Below are positions 28,301 through 36,161 of a DNA stretch of 64,000 nucleotides, piece after piece. The notes beneath the pieces were generated by a model. The model did no database searches. It worked only from the letters and a program-made list of their open reading frames with translations, and was not told the origin of the DNA. The translations under genes and the position numbers were made by a program. Positions within the stretch are counted from its first letter, which is position 1, and each line of letters starts with the position of its first letter. This DNA is from Gemmobacter sp. (GTDB taxonomy: Bacteria > Pseudomonadota > Alphaproteobacteria > Rhodobacterales > Rhodobacteraceae). The stretch is from positions 186,001 to 250,000 of the forward strand of contig NZ_JAUCBS010000005.1 of assembly GCF_034676705.1 (NCBI RefSeq), in the 5' to 3' direction.

Positions 28301-29595
28301 ATTGCGCCCCTGTCCTTGAACCGCAGTTCGTTCATGAACGATTCCGCCAGGCCAGAGCTGGTGCCGCTCATGACGAAATCCACCACAAAATCGCCCGTAT
28401 CGTGATAGCCGGGGATCGTGATGGTCGCAAAGTGCGAGCTGTACCAATAGACGTTGTAGGTGCTGCCCTGAACCTGATCGGGGTTGTCCATGTAGAACAC
28501 GCTCCCGTTGGCGATGCCCGGGATGTCGATGTTTCCGATCAGGCCGCTGATCGTCAGCTTGCCGCCAGAATAATCCCCGGCCGGAAAATCCACCATCCGG
28601 GCCAGCGGGCCATTCGGGTTGGCCGTGTCGATCCAGATTTCGTCGGCGATCCCGCCGATTGCGGGCACGACGGACACGCCGATATCTTCCGAGAAATACA
28701 CGACATCCAGACTGTTGTCGCTGTAGGAAACCGTCAGATTCCGCGTGGACCCGCCGGTGGCGGTGCTGGTAAAGCGCAGGTTCTCGATCACCGCTTCGAT
28801 GATCGCGGCATTGGCCTGGGCGTTGAAGGCGATTTCCAGCGGGCTTTCGGTGCCATCATTCCAACCGGCCTTGTAGGTGCCGATCAGGTCACCGTTGTGA
28901 TGCAGGTCGAACACATCGGGCTGCGACTGCGAAATTGCAAAGGGGCTGCCCTCGCCCTGCATCCGCAGCGCGACGGTATCGCCCTGCGCCAGCCCGGTCA
29001 CGGCCAGCACGGTGCCGTCGGTCGCGAACCCTTCCTCGAGCGTGACGGTCACGTCACTGTCCAGGAACTGTGGCCCGTTCGCCAGACTGGCAGCGGTGAC
29101 GTTCAGGTTGTCGACCATGTCGGTCAGCGTGGCGGGTTCGGGAACGACCCCGATGTTCACCGTGTTGGTGCCGACAAACGTATCCGTGCCGTTCGTCAAC
29201 GTATAGGTCAGCGTGCGGCTTGACGACTCGCTCGGGTCGCTGGTGCCGAAGATCAGCGCCTCGATCACGCGTTCGACAAGCGCGCGGGGGATAGTGGCGA
29301 ATTGCACAGTAAACGTGCCGGGGTTGAAGGGATCTTGGAAGTAGTTGCCGGCAAAGCCCATGAACCCGTCGACGAGGCCTTGGGTAAAGATGATCCCGGT
29401 GCCCGAGAAGAAGTGAGTAGGATCCCCCACATACAGGAAATCCTGCGCACCAAGCCCGCTGATCGTCAGCGTGAACCCTTCAAGGGTCTCCACCTCGCTG
29501 GGCAGCGTGATGGAGGTGTCGATGTAGGTGCCGTTGGCACGCTCCTCGAACGTGATGGCAAGATCGTCAAGGTCGGAGATCGTGTAGGTCGGCAT
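25342..29595 (-). CDS. Large RTX calcium-binding protein, probable type I secretion substrate
   Basis: 1417 residues, acidic, without an N-terminal signal peptide. Residues about 1-1095 are seven loosely alike modules of about 150 residues. Several share a pattern DSDVTVTLP...VTGLAxGDxVxL... followed by EAVIENLRFTST and a closing strand. Residues about 1095-1325 are some 25 glycine-aspartate nonapeptides of the RTX type (such as GGAGNDQLHG and GGEGNDTLAG), which fold around calcium. The tail DVFVFGIDDLGAGTDRIADF is the usual cap before a C-terminal secretion signal. Expected to be exported by a type I system, and to act as adhesin or surface-layer-like protein (inference). No ABC exporter or membrane fusion protein is encoded in the window. 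Only a weak ribosome site precedes the ATG at 29595. Confidence 0.88.
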   Translation of the reverse strand: MPTYTISDLDDLAITFEERANGTYIDTSITLPSEVETLEGFTLTISGLGAQDFLYVGDPTHFFSGTGIIFTQGLVDGFMGFAGNYFQDPFNPGTFTVQFATIPRALVERVIEALIFGTSDPSESSSRTLTYTLTNGTDTFVGTNTVNIGVVPEPATLTDMVDNLNVTAASLANGPQFLDSDVTVTLEEGFATDGTVLAVTGLAQGDTVALRMQGEGSPFAISQSQPDVFDLHHNGDLIGTYKAGWNDGTESPLEIAFNAQANAAIIEAVIENLRFTSTATGGSTRNLTVSYSDNSLDVVYFSEDIGVSVVPAIGGIADEIWIDTANPNGPLARMVDFPAGDYSGGKLTISGLIGNIDIPGIANGSVFYMDNPDQVQGSTYNVYWYSSHFATITIPGYHDTGDFVVDFVMSGTSSGLAESFMNELRFKDRGAIWGFTPTRELTFTVETVQDGITAQSTATLTYGKPELTGVDFYTSNRVQAGGAAMVLDDDVTVTLPAGITVDDARIEVTGLAAGDVVGLSDAGPFRVDGAGNLILAYEWGDVTIGTFEGGYAGYDADSGQFNSTPAVIRLNEDAPSSVLETIIENLTLASTGRFSTDNRTLNVSVYNAQGNRWTSAEVNVSVTGSPIDGLKNVHYNDSDGPATDMSVEPFVDTNVSLAPGNYTGWTLEVTTANGDLGDAVGIGRHIVGLRYFELQTQPDQSITLFYVDEFNHPTAVASYTGLPLQNSQFGHGFRLQVANDSTWTAERLEHLIESVTMAAGGPVGTTSSVTYKLSNSQGVFYEDTVQVVKSNAVPGLDGLASSITVSTVAMELDGPVLIDSDVTVPETFSSGLLNITVAGQEPGDVLGVRTFETPAVGQFGLSGNMVYRQVADGLELIGYVNGGEGRPLVFDFFVGVTAEQVEAVLEALTFTSTSNVINRELAITLTQDGAAVVRGFVDVNLDMTPLIEGLSRTVQFNIATIATTPMIIDSDVTLPTDISYGRATIYIARPSEVQIGVAGEYRVESDGSYDAFLYRGETIIAYWGVTSLGNYISFNPLATREEVESVMESLTFRSSVTDTPLQLTVGLAGRNGSDSVKVAETVITLQPVIGDQILTGTPDADSLVGGIGNDTINGLEGNDLLWGMGGKDMIHGDDGDDYIEGGDARDFLTGDAGNDTLFGGNGNDGLWGGAGNDQLHGDQGIDRLIGGGGNDALYGGGGNDSIEGGAHDDLIYGGSWHDALYGGDGSDAVHGAGGDDVLYGGAGNDGMTGGIGQDTMHGDDGDDTMAGGDDNDSLYGGDGFDVMRGSLGDDELHGEAGDDRLIGGEGNDTLAGGSGADWMHGGSGADVFVFGIDDLGAGTDRIADFVQGEDLIWLAAEITEWLELEGGTAAAALVWDAAKGLLSIDPTAVGLTGESYVVAKFTNASSLVLTADDVMFL

Positions 29596-30199
29596 GATAC
29601 ACTCACATGGTGGGATTGAAACGTCATCGTCGCTCTGAGCTGATCAACGATGGCTATGTGGAAGAAGTTTCAGCGATCTGATGTTTTTTTTCGCGCAGGG
29701 CGATCAGGGCGGGAACCGATGGTCGGGCGGGCGCGTTTTTCCCGGCAGGGACTGGCAGCAGTCCTGCGCAAGCCGGACCGGCAGCACGCGCATCGGGCAG
29801 TCTGCAACAACGATCATGGGACAGCTCTTGTTCGGGTCGGGGGGTCACAGGGACAGGCACGCCCGGAACCCCGGACGCGGCAATGGCATGGAGTGCGCCG
29901 TGATCGGCAGTCCTCGGGACGAGAACTGTCGGGCTTCTCCCGACCATTCCCCCGCTGCCATGGCTGGTGCAGGGAACCTCTTGGTCACATGCGTAGAATC
30001 GCATGTCCCCCGGCGTCAATAAAATCCTGTTTCGGATGCGCCTTCACAACTACCTGATAACGTTTAATATATCGTGAGTGTCATCAACTTTGGTGCGACT
30101 GTCACTGCTAAAGTTTTTCGCACTCCGCCGGGTGACTGGTCAGGTCGAAGCCGGCACGATATGGGGGACCATCAATCACCGGAACTGTAGCTGGGCGGA
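29596..30199. other. Intergenic region between the RTX and LytTR genes, partly AT-rich
   Basis: 604 bases with no convincing gene. Bases 30015-30120 are distinctly AT-rich for this window and probably hold the divergent promoters. Three motifs resembling the LytTR half-site WMMGTTNRK occur here: ATCAACTTT at 30083 (perfect on the minus strand), AACGTTTAA at 30059 and AAAGTTTTT at 30110 (each one mismatch). A small stem-loop GGACTGGCAGCAGTCC lies near 29750. Confidence 0.4.
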
Positions 30200-31141
30200 A
30201 TGCGGCCGACAGGATCGACACGTCACGGGAACTGGGCAGAACGGCTGCTGGGCACGGCCGAAACGCGCCGGATGGTGCGGGAAAACTTCCGCAGCCGGGA
30301 GGCTTTCGTTCAGGCCGGACGCGATTATCTTACGCATCCGGTCACGCTCTATACCTATGCCCTGCCGCTGACGATGCTGTTCACCGGCCTGATGAAGCCC
30401 GAATACCCCGATCTGGACGTGCCGTTCTATGTCGGCCATCTGATCACCACCGCAAAGGTGCTGGCGTTCTGGCTGATCAGCTGGACATCGCTTGGCGCGC
30501 TGGCCTGGTGGCTGATGCCGCGGGGCGTGCCCTTTGTCGCGCTGCCCATCGGGTTGTGGCTGGTCGCTGTCGTGGGGTCGCAGGCGCTGTCGCCGCTGGT
30601 GATCCCCGATTTTCAGTGGAACTGGCTGCGCCTGATGCGGCAGATCGTCCTGACGCTGCCGGCCACGGTGATTGCGATCTATGCTGCCGGCCCCATGCTG
30701 CGCGAACGGCTTGGCTCCATACCGGAACTGGTGCCCATCTGGACCTTCAATGTCCGCGTGCGCGTGCCGTTGCTGTTGAAACTGCCCACCGACCGGCGCG
30801 GCCGCCTGCGCCGCATCCATGCCGCCAACCAGTATGTCGAGGTGGTGACCGAACAGGGCACGACCCTGCTGCGCATGACATTGCGCGATGCCGTGGCGCT
30901 GGTGCCCGAGGACAAGGGCTGGTGGTGCCACCGATCGCTCTGGATACGCCGGGACGAAATCGTATCGCTGACCTATACCCGCGGCCAGCCGCAGATCACG
31001 GATCGTGATGGGCAAATCTGGCCCATCAGCCGCAAAAGCGTCCAGGAGATCCGCAACTGGCTGAACCGGACCATGCCCGCATCGGCCACTGCCGATGTGC
31101 CGCCAGAGGATGCAGAACCCGCCGATGCCGCAGCCCTGTGA
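30200..31141 (+). CDS. Membrane-bound LytTR-family transcriptional regulator
   Basis: 313 residues. Four hydrophobic segments occupy about residues 45-175 (for example LPLTMLFTGLM, LAFWLISWTSLGALAWW, VPFVALPIGLWLVAVVG, IVLTLPATVIAIYAAG). The C-terminal half (about 195-285) reads RRIHAANQYVEVVTEQGTTL and DRDGQIWPISRKSVQEIRNW, a LytTR DNA-binding domain. A regulator anchored in the inner membrane is implied. It is divergent from the RTX gene and may control it (inference). The exact start is uncertain because no strong ribosome site precedes ATG 30200; ATG 30272 is an alternative. Confidence 0.8.
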   Translation: MRPTGSTRHGNWAERLLGTAETRRMVRENFRSREAFVQAGRDYLTHPVTLYTYALPLTMLFTGLMKPEYPDLDVPFYVGHLITTAKVLAFWLISWTSLGALAWWLMPRGVPFVALPIGLWLVAVVGSQALSPLVIPDFQWNWLRLMRQIVLTLPATVIAIYAAGPMLRERLGSIPELVPIWTFNVRVRVPLLLKLPTDRRGRLRRIHAANQYVEVVTEQGTTLLRMTLRDAVALVPEDKGWWCHRSLWIRRDEIVSLTYTRGQPQITDRDGQIWPISRKSVQEIRNWLNRTMPASATADVPPEDAEPADAAAL

Positions 31142-31165
31142 CCCGGCACCCTGACCTGCGCGCTG

Positions 31166-31507
31166 TCACATGCCCCGCAGGATGACCAGCAGGACATGCG
31201 CCTTGGCCACAAGCACGATGACCAGCCCAGCGACAAGCAGCCAGGGCACAGCCCGCCTCTGGCGGGTCGTCTCGCCGAACAGGCGCGCGTTGATCGCCGG
31301 CAGCACATCGGGCACCGGCCCGTCGGCAACCGGATCGGGGCGAATGTCCACCATGGACCCCACGACGTCGATCCACAGCCCTTCCTCGCGCGCAAGGGCG
31401 CTGTCGCTGGCGATGCGTCGCCGGATCTGGCGTTCGTCATCTTCCGGCAGCAACCGGAAGACATATTCGGCCATCGGCACCGAGGCCGGACCAGGCGCAA
31501 TCGTCAT
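31166..31507 (-). CDS. Short anti-sigma factor-like membrane protein
   Basis: 113 residues. It begins MTIAPGPASVPMAEYVFRLL and continues with EDDERQIRRRIASDSALA, similar to the cytoplasmic part of RskA-type anti-sigma factors. One membrane segment (VPWLLVAGLVIVLVAKAHVLL) ends six residues from the C-terminus. There is no HxxxCxxC zinc motif and essentially no periplasmic domain. The start overlaps the ECF sigma factor stop by four bases, which is the usual arrangement for a sigma/anti-sigma pair. Inferred function: holds the sigma factor at the membrane. Confidence 0.75.
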   Translation of the reverse strand: MTIAPGPASVPMAEYVFRLLPEDDERQIRRRIASDSALAREEGLWIDVVGSMVDIRPDPVADGPVPDVLPAINARLFGETTRQRRAVPWLLVAGLVIVLVAKAHVLLVILRGM

Positions 31508-32094
31508 TCCATCCGCCCCTCTGTCAGACATTGGCGAAGCTGCATCAGGCTGCGGCGCAGCCAGCTGCGGATCGTGTTCAGCGGCGTTCCGGTCGCCCGG
31601 GCCATGTCTTCGTAGCTGGCGCCTTCGACATAGACCTGACGCACGAGCGCCCGGCGATCGGGTTCCAGCCGGGACAGGCAATGGCCAAGCGCCAGCCGGT
31701 CTTCGTGCGCAGGTCCGTCGTGCCGGGCATGGTCATCTGTGTAGCTGTCCTGTGGCACCGCCCGCTGACGGACGCGCAAGCGATCTATCGCAACATTGCG
31801 GGCAAGCACGGTGACCCAGGCCTGCGGATTGGCCCCCGAGGCATCAAAGCTGCCAGCCCGCGTCCACAACCTTACGTAGACTTCCTGCATGGCATCCCTT
31901 GCCTCTTCGCGGTCGCGCAACAGCATCATCAGCAGGGCGAACACGCGCGGGGCGGTTCGCCGATGGATTTCCTCGAACGAACGGCGACAGCCCGTGCTGC
32001 ACCGTAGCAGCAGGTCGGCAAGGTCGGCCTCGTCAATACCTTGACGCAAACCCGCCAGGGGAAGCGGACCGGTGCGGGGCTGCGGGAACCTCAT
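31504..32094 (-). CDS. ECF-type RNA polymerase sigma factor
   Basis: 196 residues from the ATG at 32094; the frame is open further upstream to 32229. Region 2 has DREEARDAMQEVYVRLW and AWVTVLARNVAIDRLRVR. Region 4 has LVRQVYVEGASYEDMARATG followed by LNTIRSWLRRSLMQLR. This resembles SigK/RpoE-like ECF factors paired with RskA-like anti-sigma proteins, as here. On the minus strand GGAAC with a CGGT about 15 bases on (near 32161-32137) lies upstream and could be an autoregulated ECF promoter (weak). Confidence 0.88.
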   Translation of the reverse strand: MRFPQPRTGPLPLAGLRQGIDEADLADLLLRCSTGCRRSFEEIHRRTAPRVFALLMMLLRDREEARDAMQEVYVRLWTRAGSFDASGANPQAWVTVLARNVAIDRLRVRQRAVPQDSYTDDHARHDGPAHEDRLALGHCLSRLEPDRRALVRQVYVEGASYEDMARATGTPLNTIRSWLRRSLMQLRQCLTEGRME

Positions 32095-32167
32095 TCTGCG
32101 TGACGTACCATATGCCGGCCCCCCAAGCCGTCTGACCACCGACAGGCCAGGCCGCCGTTCCGCCGTA

Positions 32168-32614
32168 TCATCCGGCCACCATCCGCAGCGGCCGGGCGCC
32201 ATGCGCAAGGCGGGCTGCCGCATCGTCACCCGCGGTCAGGCGTTGCCGTTCGGCCGCCCGGCAGATGATCTCTCGCAATTGTTGAGATGGGATGAACTTG
32301 TCCGACACAACATCCATGCCGGCCTGCAACGCATCCGTCTTGCGCGACCCATCGGTATCGGCGCTGAACCCGACGATCAGCGGCTGGGGCAACCGCTCGC
32401 GGTCCAGCGCGGCACGGATCCGCCTGGTCGCGTCGAAGCCGTGCAGCGCGGGCATGTCAAAATCCATGAAGATCAGGCCAAACTGCCTGGACACGCACAA
32501 GGCGGCGGCTTGCCCCGCGTCCTCCAGCGCCTCGACCTGTACGCCGATCACCGCCAGCCGGGCGGTCAGCGTAGATCGCTGAAACGGCTCGTCATCCACG
32601 ACCAGTACCCGCAA
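32168..32614 (-). CDS. Stand-alone response-regulator receiver protein (CheY-like)
   Basis: 148 residues with a single receiver domain. Acidic pocket VVDDE (Asp7, Asp8), phospho-acceptor Asp51 in MDFDMP, Ser84 in VGFSAD (Thr/Ser switch) and Lys106 in SDKF are all in place. The last 35 residues form a charged tail with no known output domain. It could act by protein contact or as a phosphate sink. It lies 73 bases upstream of the sigma factor gene on the same strand, so a link to that sigma/anti-sigma pair is possible. No histidine kinase is nearby. Confidence 0.85.
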   Translation of the reverse strand: MRVLVVDDEPFQRSTLTARLAVIGVQVEALEDAGQAAALCVSRQFGLIFMDFDMPALHGFDATRRIRAALDRERLPQPLIVGFSADTDGSRKTDALQAGMDVVSDKFIPSQQLREIICRAAERQRLTAGDDAAARLAHGARPLRMVAG

Positions 32615-32722
32615 GATCCCGCTCCTTCCGATCGGCGCAACGCGCGGTTGCGAACCTTCCTGAAGGCGTAACGGTTTGCAGGCCGGAAAAGTTGCAGGCC
32701 CCCGGTATTTTTTCGCGCCGGA

Positions 32723-32938
32723 TCAGGCTGCGATGATCGGACGGGTCGCGTCGGGCGGCAGCATGGCGTGCAGCACCCGCAAGGTGACGGCGACTGCGAC
32801 CAGCGTCGAGACAAAGGTGATGGCCAGGATCACCGGCGCCTGCTGCATCTCCAGCACCATGGCCGCAAGCGCCAGCGCCACAAGGGGCACATGCAGGCCC
32901 ACAAAGACGATACCCATGATCTTGGTCCTGTAGGACAT
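32723..32938 (-). CDS. Small two-segment membrane protein
   Basis: 71 residues from the ATG at 32938 (MSYRTKIMGIVFVGLHVPLV). Two hydrophobic segments are VFVGLHVPLVALALAAMVL and ILAITFVSTLVAVAVTL, followed by a short tail. The sequence resembles the N-terminal membrane part of some alphaproteobacterial GGDEF proteins, but no catalytic domain follows, so it could be a relic or a free-standing small protein. Function unknown. Confidence 0.55.
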   Translation of the reverse strand: MSYRTKIMGIVFVGLHVPLVALALAAMVLEMQQAPVILAITFVSTLVAVAVTLRVLHAMLPPDATRPIIAA

Positions 32939-33097
32939 GGCGCAAGCGTTCCTCTGCGGCTGCAACGGAACCAGTGTATCATTACACCCCCGGTTCCTGC
33001 CAAGCGGGCACGGCAAAATCCCAGGCCTGCCCGCATCTTGGGCAGGCCGATGGGCAGGAATGTCACAGGGCGCGCAGCAGAACGGGGCGCCGCGGCG

Positions 33098-33844
33098 CTA
33101 ATGCCCCAGCACCTGGGACAGGAACAGCCGTGTCCGGTCGCTTTTCGGGGCGCTGAAAAAGTCTTCGGGGGCGGCTTCCTCGATGATCTCGCCCTTGTCC
33201 ATGAAGATCACCCGGTCGGCCACCTTGCGAGCAAAGCCCATTTCGTGGGTGACACAGACCATGGTCATGCCTTCCTGCGCCAGGGTGACCATCACGTCCA
33301 GCACCTCGGCGATCATCTCGGGGTCAAGGGCGCTGGTCGGTTCGTCGAACAGCAGGATTTCCGGCTGCATGCACAGCGCCCGCGCGATGGCGACGCGCTG
33401 TTGCTGGCCGCCGGACAGCTGGCCGGGGAATTTCTGCGCCTGATCGGGAATGCGCACCTTTTCCAGATAGCGCATCGCGGTTTCCTCGGCCTTGGCGCGG
33501 CTGATCTTGCGCACCAGCATGGGGGCAAGGGTGCAGTTTTCCAGCACGGTCATGTGGGGGAACAGGTTGAACTGCTGAAACACCATCCCCACCTCGCGCC
33601 GGATTTCGTCCAGCGCGGCCATGTTGTCATCCAGCGCGGTGCCAAAGACGCGGATCGTGCCGCTGTCATGTTCTTCCAGCTGGTTGATGCAACGGATCAT
33701 GGTGGATTTGCCCGACCCGGACGGGCCGCAGACCACCACCTTTTCCCCGCGCCGCACCGTCAGGCTGATGCCGCGCAGGGCGTGGAAATTGCCGTAGAAC
33801 TTGTTCAGATCGGCGATCTGGATGGCGGGGGCGGTCAGATCCAT
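33098..33844 (-). CDS. aapP: General L-amino acid ABC transporter ATP-binding protein
   Basis: 248 residues, polar amino acid ATPase family. Walker A GPSGSGKST, signature LSGGQQQRVAIARAL, Walker B ILLFDEPTSALDP, H-loop THEMGFARKVAD. It is the last gene of aapJQMP, four bases after aapM. Confidence 0.93.
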   Translation of the reverse strand: MDLTAPAIQIADLNKFYGNFHALRGISLTVRRGEKVVVCGPSGSGKSTMIRCINQLEEHDSGTIRVFGTALDDNMAALDEIRREVGMVFQQFNLFPHMTVLENCTLAPMLVRKISRAKAEETAMRYLEKVRIPDQAQKFPGQLSGGQQQRVAIARALCMQPEILLFDEPTSALDPEMIAEVLDVMVTLAQEGMTMVCVTHEMGFARKVADRVIFMDKGEIIEEAAPEDFFSAPKSDRTRLFLSQVLGH

Positions 33845-33848
33845 GGGG

Positions 33849-34925
33849 TCAGTCCTTGCGATGGCCCACGTTCATCCGGGCCTCTAGATACGCGCCATAG
33901 CGCGACAGGCCGAAGACGAAGGCGAAATAGATGGCGGCGATGAAGACGTAGACCTCGGCATAGGCGAATTTCCATTCACCGGTCTTGAACGCGGTATTGG
34001 CCGAGGCCAGCAGCTCCATGAAGCCCACGACGACGATCAGCGAGGTTTCCATGAAGGCGATCACGAACTGGTTGATCGTGGCGGGCAGCGCCAGCCGGAA
34101 CGCCTGCGGCAGCACGATGCGGAACATGCGGTGCCAGTAGGTCAGGCCCAGGGCCTTGGCCGCCTCCTCTTGCCCCAGGGGGATGCCCTGAAACCCGCCG
34201 CGGATGATCTCGGCCTGATAGGCGGCAAAGAACAATGCAGCGCCAAAGATCACGCGATAGAGCTTTTCCCCGATCAGAAAGCCCGGCAGCATGAAGGGCA
34301 GCACGATGGCGCAGGTGAACAGGATCGACAGCAGCGGCAGCGACCGGATGGTGTCGATGATCCAGCCCGAGACGCGGGCGATCACCGGATAGTCCGAGCG
34401 GCGCAGCAAGGCCAGCCCGATGGCCAGCGGCATGCCGATGATGCCGGTGGCGACAAAGACGAACAGGGTCAGCGGCAGCCCGCCCCACTGCTGTTCGTTC
34501 ACCGGCACCAGCCCCAGCACCCCGCCCCGCATCAGCGCATAGAACAGCGCCGTGCCGATGCCCCAGGTCAGCGCCAGCCGGCCGAACCCCCACATCCGGG
34601 GCCAGCAGGACAGCACGATCACCACGCCGACCACCACGCAGGCCAGCGCCGGGCGCCATTGTTCGTCATAGGGATAGATGCCGAACAGGATGACCCGCCA
34701 GCGCGTCGCAATGACCGACCAGCAGGCCCCGCCATTCGCCGCACAAACCTCTTGCGTGCCGCTGGCGTCGAAGGTGGCGCGGATCAGGCCCCAGTCCAGC
34801 ACCAGCCACAGCAGAAACCCGATCACCCCCGCGCTGAACAGCGTCATCAGCGCCGACAGGGGCGATCCGAAGTAATCCTTGCGCAGCCGGCGCAGGCGCG
34901 CCGCGTGAACGATCTGCGTGGTCAT
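33849..34925 (-). CDS. aapM: General L-amino acid ABC transporter permease AapM
   Basis: 358 residues with several membrane segments. The polar amino acid permease motif reads YQAEIIRGGFQGIPLGQEEA, with ALGLTYWHRMFRIVLPQA after it (EAA loop that contacts the ATPase). The long N-terminal extension with a Cys-containing loop (QEVCAANGGACW) is typical of AapM rather than smaller HisM-type permeases. Four-base overlap with aapQ. Confidence 0.93.
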   Translation of the reverse strand: MTTQIVHAARLRRLRKDYFGSPLSALMTLFSAGVIGFLLWLVLDWGLIRATFDASGTQEVCAANGGACWSVIATRWRVILFGIYPYDEQWRPALACVVVGVVIVLSCWPRMWGFGRLALTWGIGTALFYALMRGGVLGLVPVNEQQWGGLPLTLFVFVATGIIGMPLAIGLALLRRSDYPVIARVSGWIIDTIRSLPLLSILFTCAIVLPFMLPGFLIGEKLYRVIFGAALFFAAYQAEIIRGGFQGIPLGQEEAAKALGLTYWHRMFRIVLPQAFRLALPATINQFVIAFMETSLIVVVGFMELLASANTAFKTGEWKFAYAEVYVFIAAIYFAFVFGLSRYGAYLEARMNVGHRKD

Positions 34926-36100
34926 GCCGCCCCCGTGGTCTGATGGCCCTTCAGCGCGATGGCCCGGTTCAGCCGGTTCAGCACCGCCGCGAGCGAGAAG
35001 TTGATGAGAAGGAAGCCCCCCATCAGGATCGCGATGAATTCGAAGGTCTGGCCGGAATGGTTGATCGAACTGGCAATGACCATGAAGAAGTCGGAAAAGC
35101 CCACCGCAATGCCCAGCGTCGTGGCCTTGATCAGCCAGACATACTGGTTGATCAGGATCGGCAGCATGGCCCGAAAGGCCAGCGGCATCCGCACCCGGGA
35201 AAACACCTGCCAGGGCGACAGGCCAAGGGCGGCCGCTGCCTCCATCTGGCCACGACCCACGGCCTTGAACCCGCCGCGCACGATTTCACCGACATAGGCG
35301 GCGCCATAGGTGGTGATGGCAATGGCCAGCGCGTAGAATTCCGGCTGGATGCGAAAGCCGCCGTCGATCTTCAGCCCGGCCAGCACGGGCAACGAGATCC
35401 AGGGCTGCGCCGGATCATGGCCGGCCACGACAATGACCCCTGCTGCCACGATGCCCGCCGCCAGGCAGGCCAGAGCCGCCCGGCGCTGCTGTGCCCGGTC
35501 CATCCGGCGAAATCGCCGCGCGGCCAGAACCCAGACCGCAACGCCGACCGCCACCAGCAGCGCCAGAACCGCCAGCGCCACCGTGCCCGGCCCGACCGCC
35601 AGCCCCGGCAGATACAGGCCCCGCGCATTGATCAGCGCGCCGGCGACTTCGATCGACTGGCGCGGCGCCGGCAGCGCATTGGCCATGGCATACCAGAAGA
35701 ACAGTTGCAGGATCAGCGGCAGGTTGCGGAACAGCTCGATATAGGTGGTGCCCAGCAACCGCGCCGCCGGATTGCGCCCCGACCGCATCAGCCCCACGAC
35801 CAGCCCCAGGACCGAGGCCCCGGCCAGCCCGATCGTCCCCATGAACAGCGTGTTCATCAGGCCCAGCAGCAGATACCACCAATAGGGATCGCTGGTGGTG
35901 GCCGGCAGCAGGGTGAAGTTCATCTCCCACCCCGTGGACTTCCACAGAAAGCCGAACCCCGAGGTCAGCCCCTGCGCGGCAAGGTTGGTGCGCGCGGTCA
36001 GCGTGGCGGCGATGATCAGGGCGACCAGACCGGCCACAAAGCCGATCTGGTAGGCCGCCCCGCGAAACGACTTGCTGCGCCAGAAAGACGGTCCGGCCAT
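34922..36100 (-). CDS. aapQ: General L-amino acid ABC transporter permease AapQ
   Basis: 392 residues. GGAGGACAG precedes the ATG at 36100. Membrane segments throughout, with TYIELFRNLPLILQLFFWY and the EAA-type loop VGEIVRGGFKAVGRGQMEAA. Length and the large insertion between segments fit AapQ. It forms the channel with AapM. Confidence 0.93.
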   Translation of the reverse strand: MAGPSFWRSKSFRGAAYQIGFVAGLVALIIAATLTARTNLAAQGLTSGFGFLWKSTGWEMNFTLLPATTSDPYWWYLLLGLMNTLFMGTIGLAGASVLGLVVGLMRSGRNPAARLLGTTYIELFRNLPLILQLFFWYAMANALPAPRQSIEVAGALINARGLYLPGLAVGPGTVALAVLALLVAVGVAVWVLAARRFRRMDRAQQRRAALACLAAGIVAAGVIVVAGHDPAQPWISLPVLAGLKIDGGFRIQPEFYALAIAITTYGAAYVGEIVRGGFKAVGRGQMEAAAALGLSPWQVFSRVRMPLAFRAMLPILINQYVWLIKATTLGIAVGFSDFFMVIASSINHSGQTFEFIAILMGGFLLINFSLAAVLNRLNRAIALKGHQTTGAA

Positions 36101-36126
36101 TGGCCTGTCCTCCGCTAATGGGAAAG

Positions 36127-36152
36127 GGCCGCGCCGACAGATCGGCGCGGCC
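36127..36152 (-). terminator. Intercistronic hairpin between aapJ and aapQ
   Basis: A perfect 11-bp stem GGCCGCGCCGA / TCGGCGCGGCC with a four-base loop, ten bases past the aapJ stop. On the minus strand only CTTTCCC follows. Likely stabilises the aapJ message or attenuates the downstream genes, giving excess binding protein. Confidence 0.6.
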
Positions 36153-36161
36153 GGCGAAAGG

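Noticed and set aside
25636..29223. Very long open frame of about 1195 codons on the plus strand opposite the RTX gene
   Set aside because: It mirrors the high-GC, repeat-rich RTX gene; its protein is a low-complexity string of Val, Ala, Ile and His repeats with no domain, and the opposite strand encodes a clear RTX protein.
29654..30019. 121-codon minus frame in the RTX/LytTR gap
   Set aside because: No ribosome site, no recognisable motif, Pro/Ala/Arg-rich composition and competing frames in the same stretch.
30049..30066. CTACCTGATAACGTTTAA as a fifth TetR operator
   Set aside because: Only the first six bases agree with the motif; no CGG core and no right arm.
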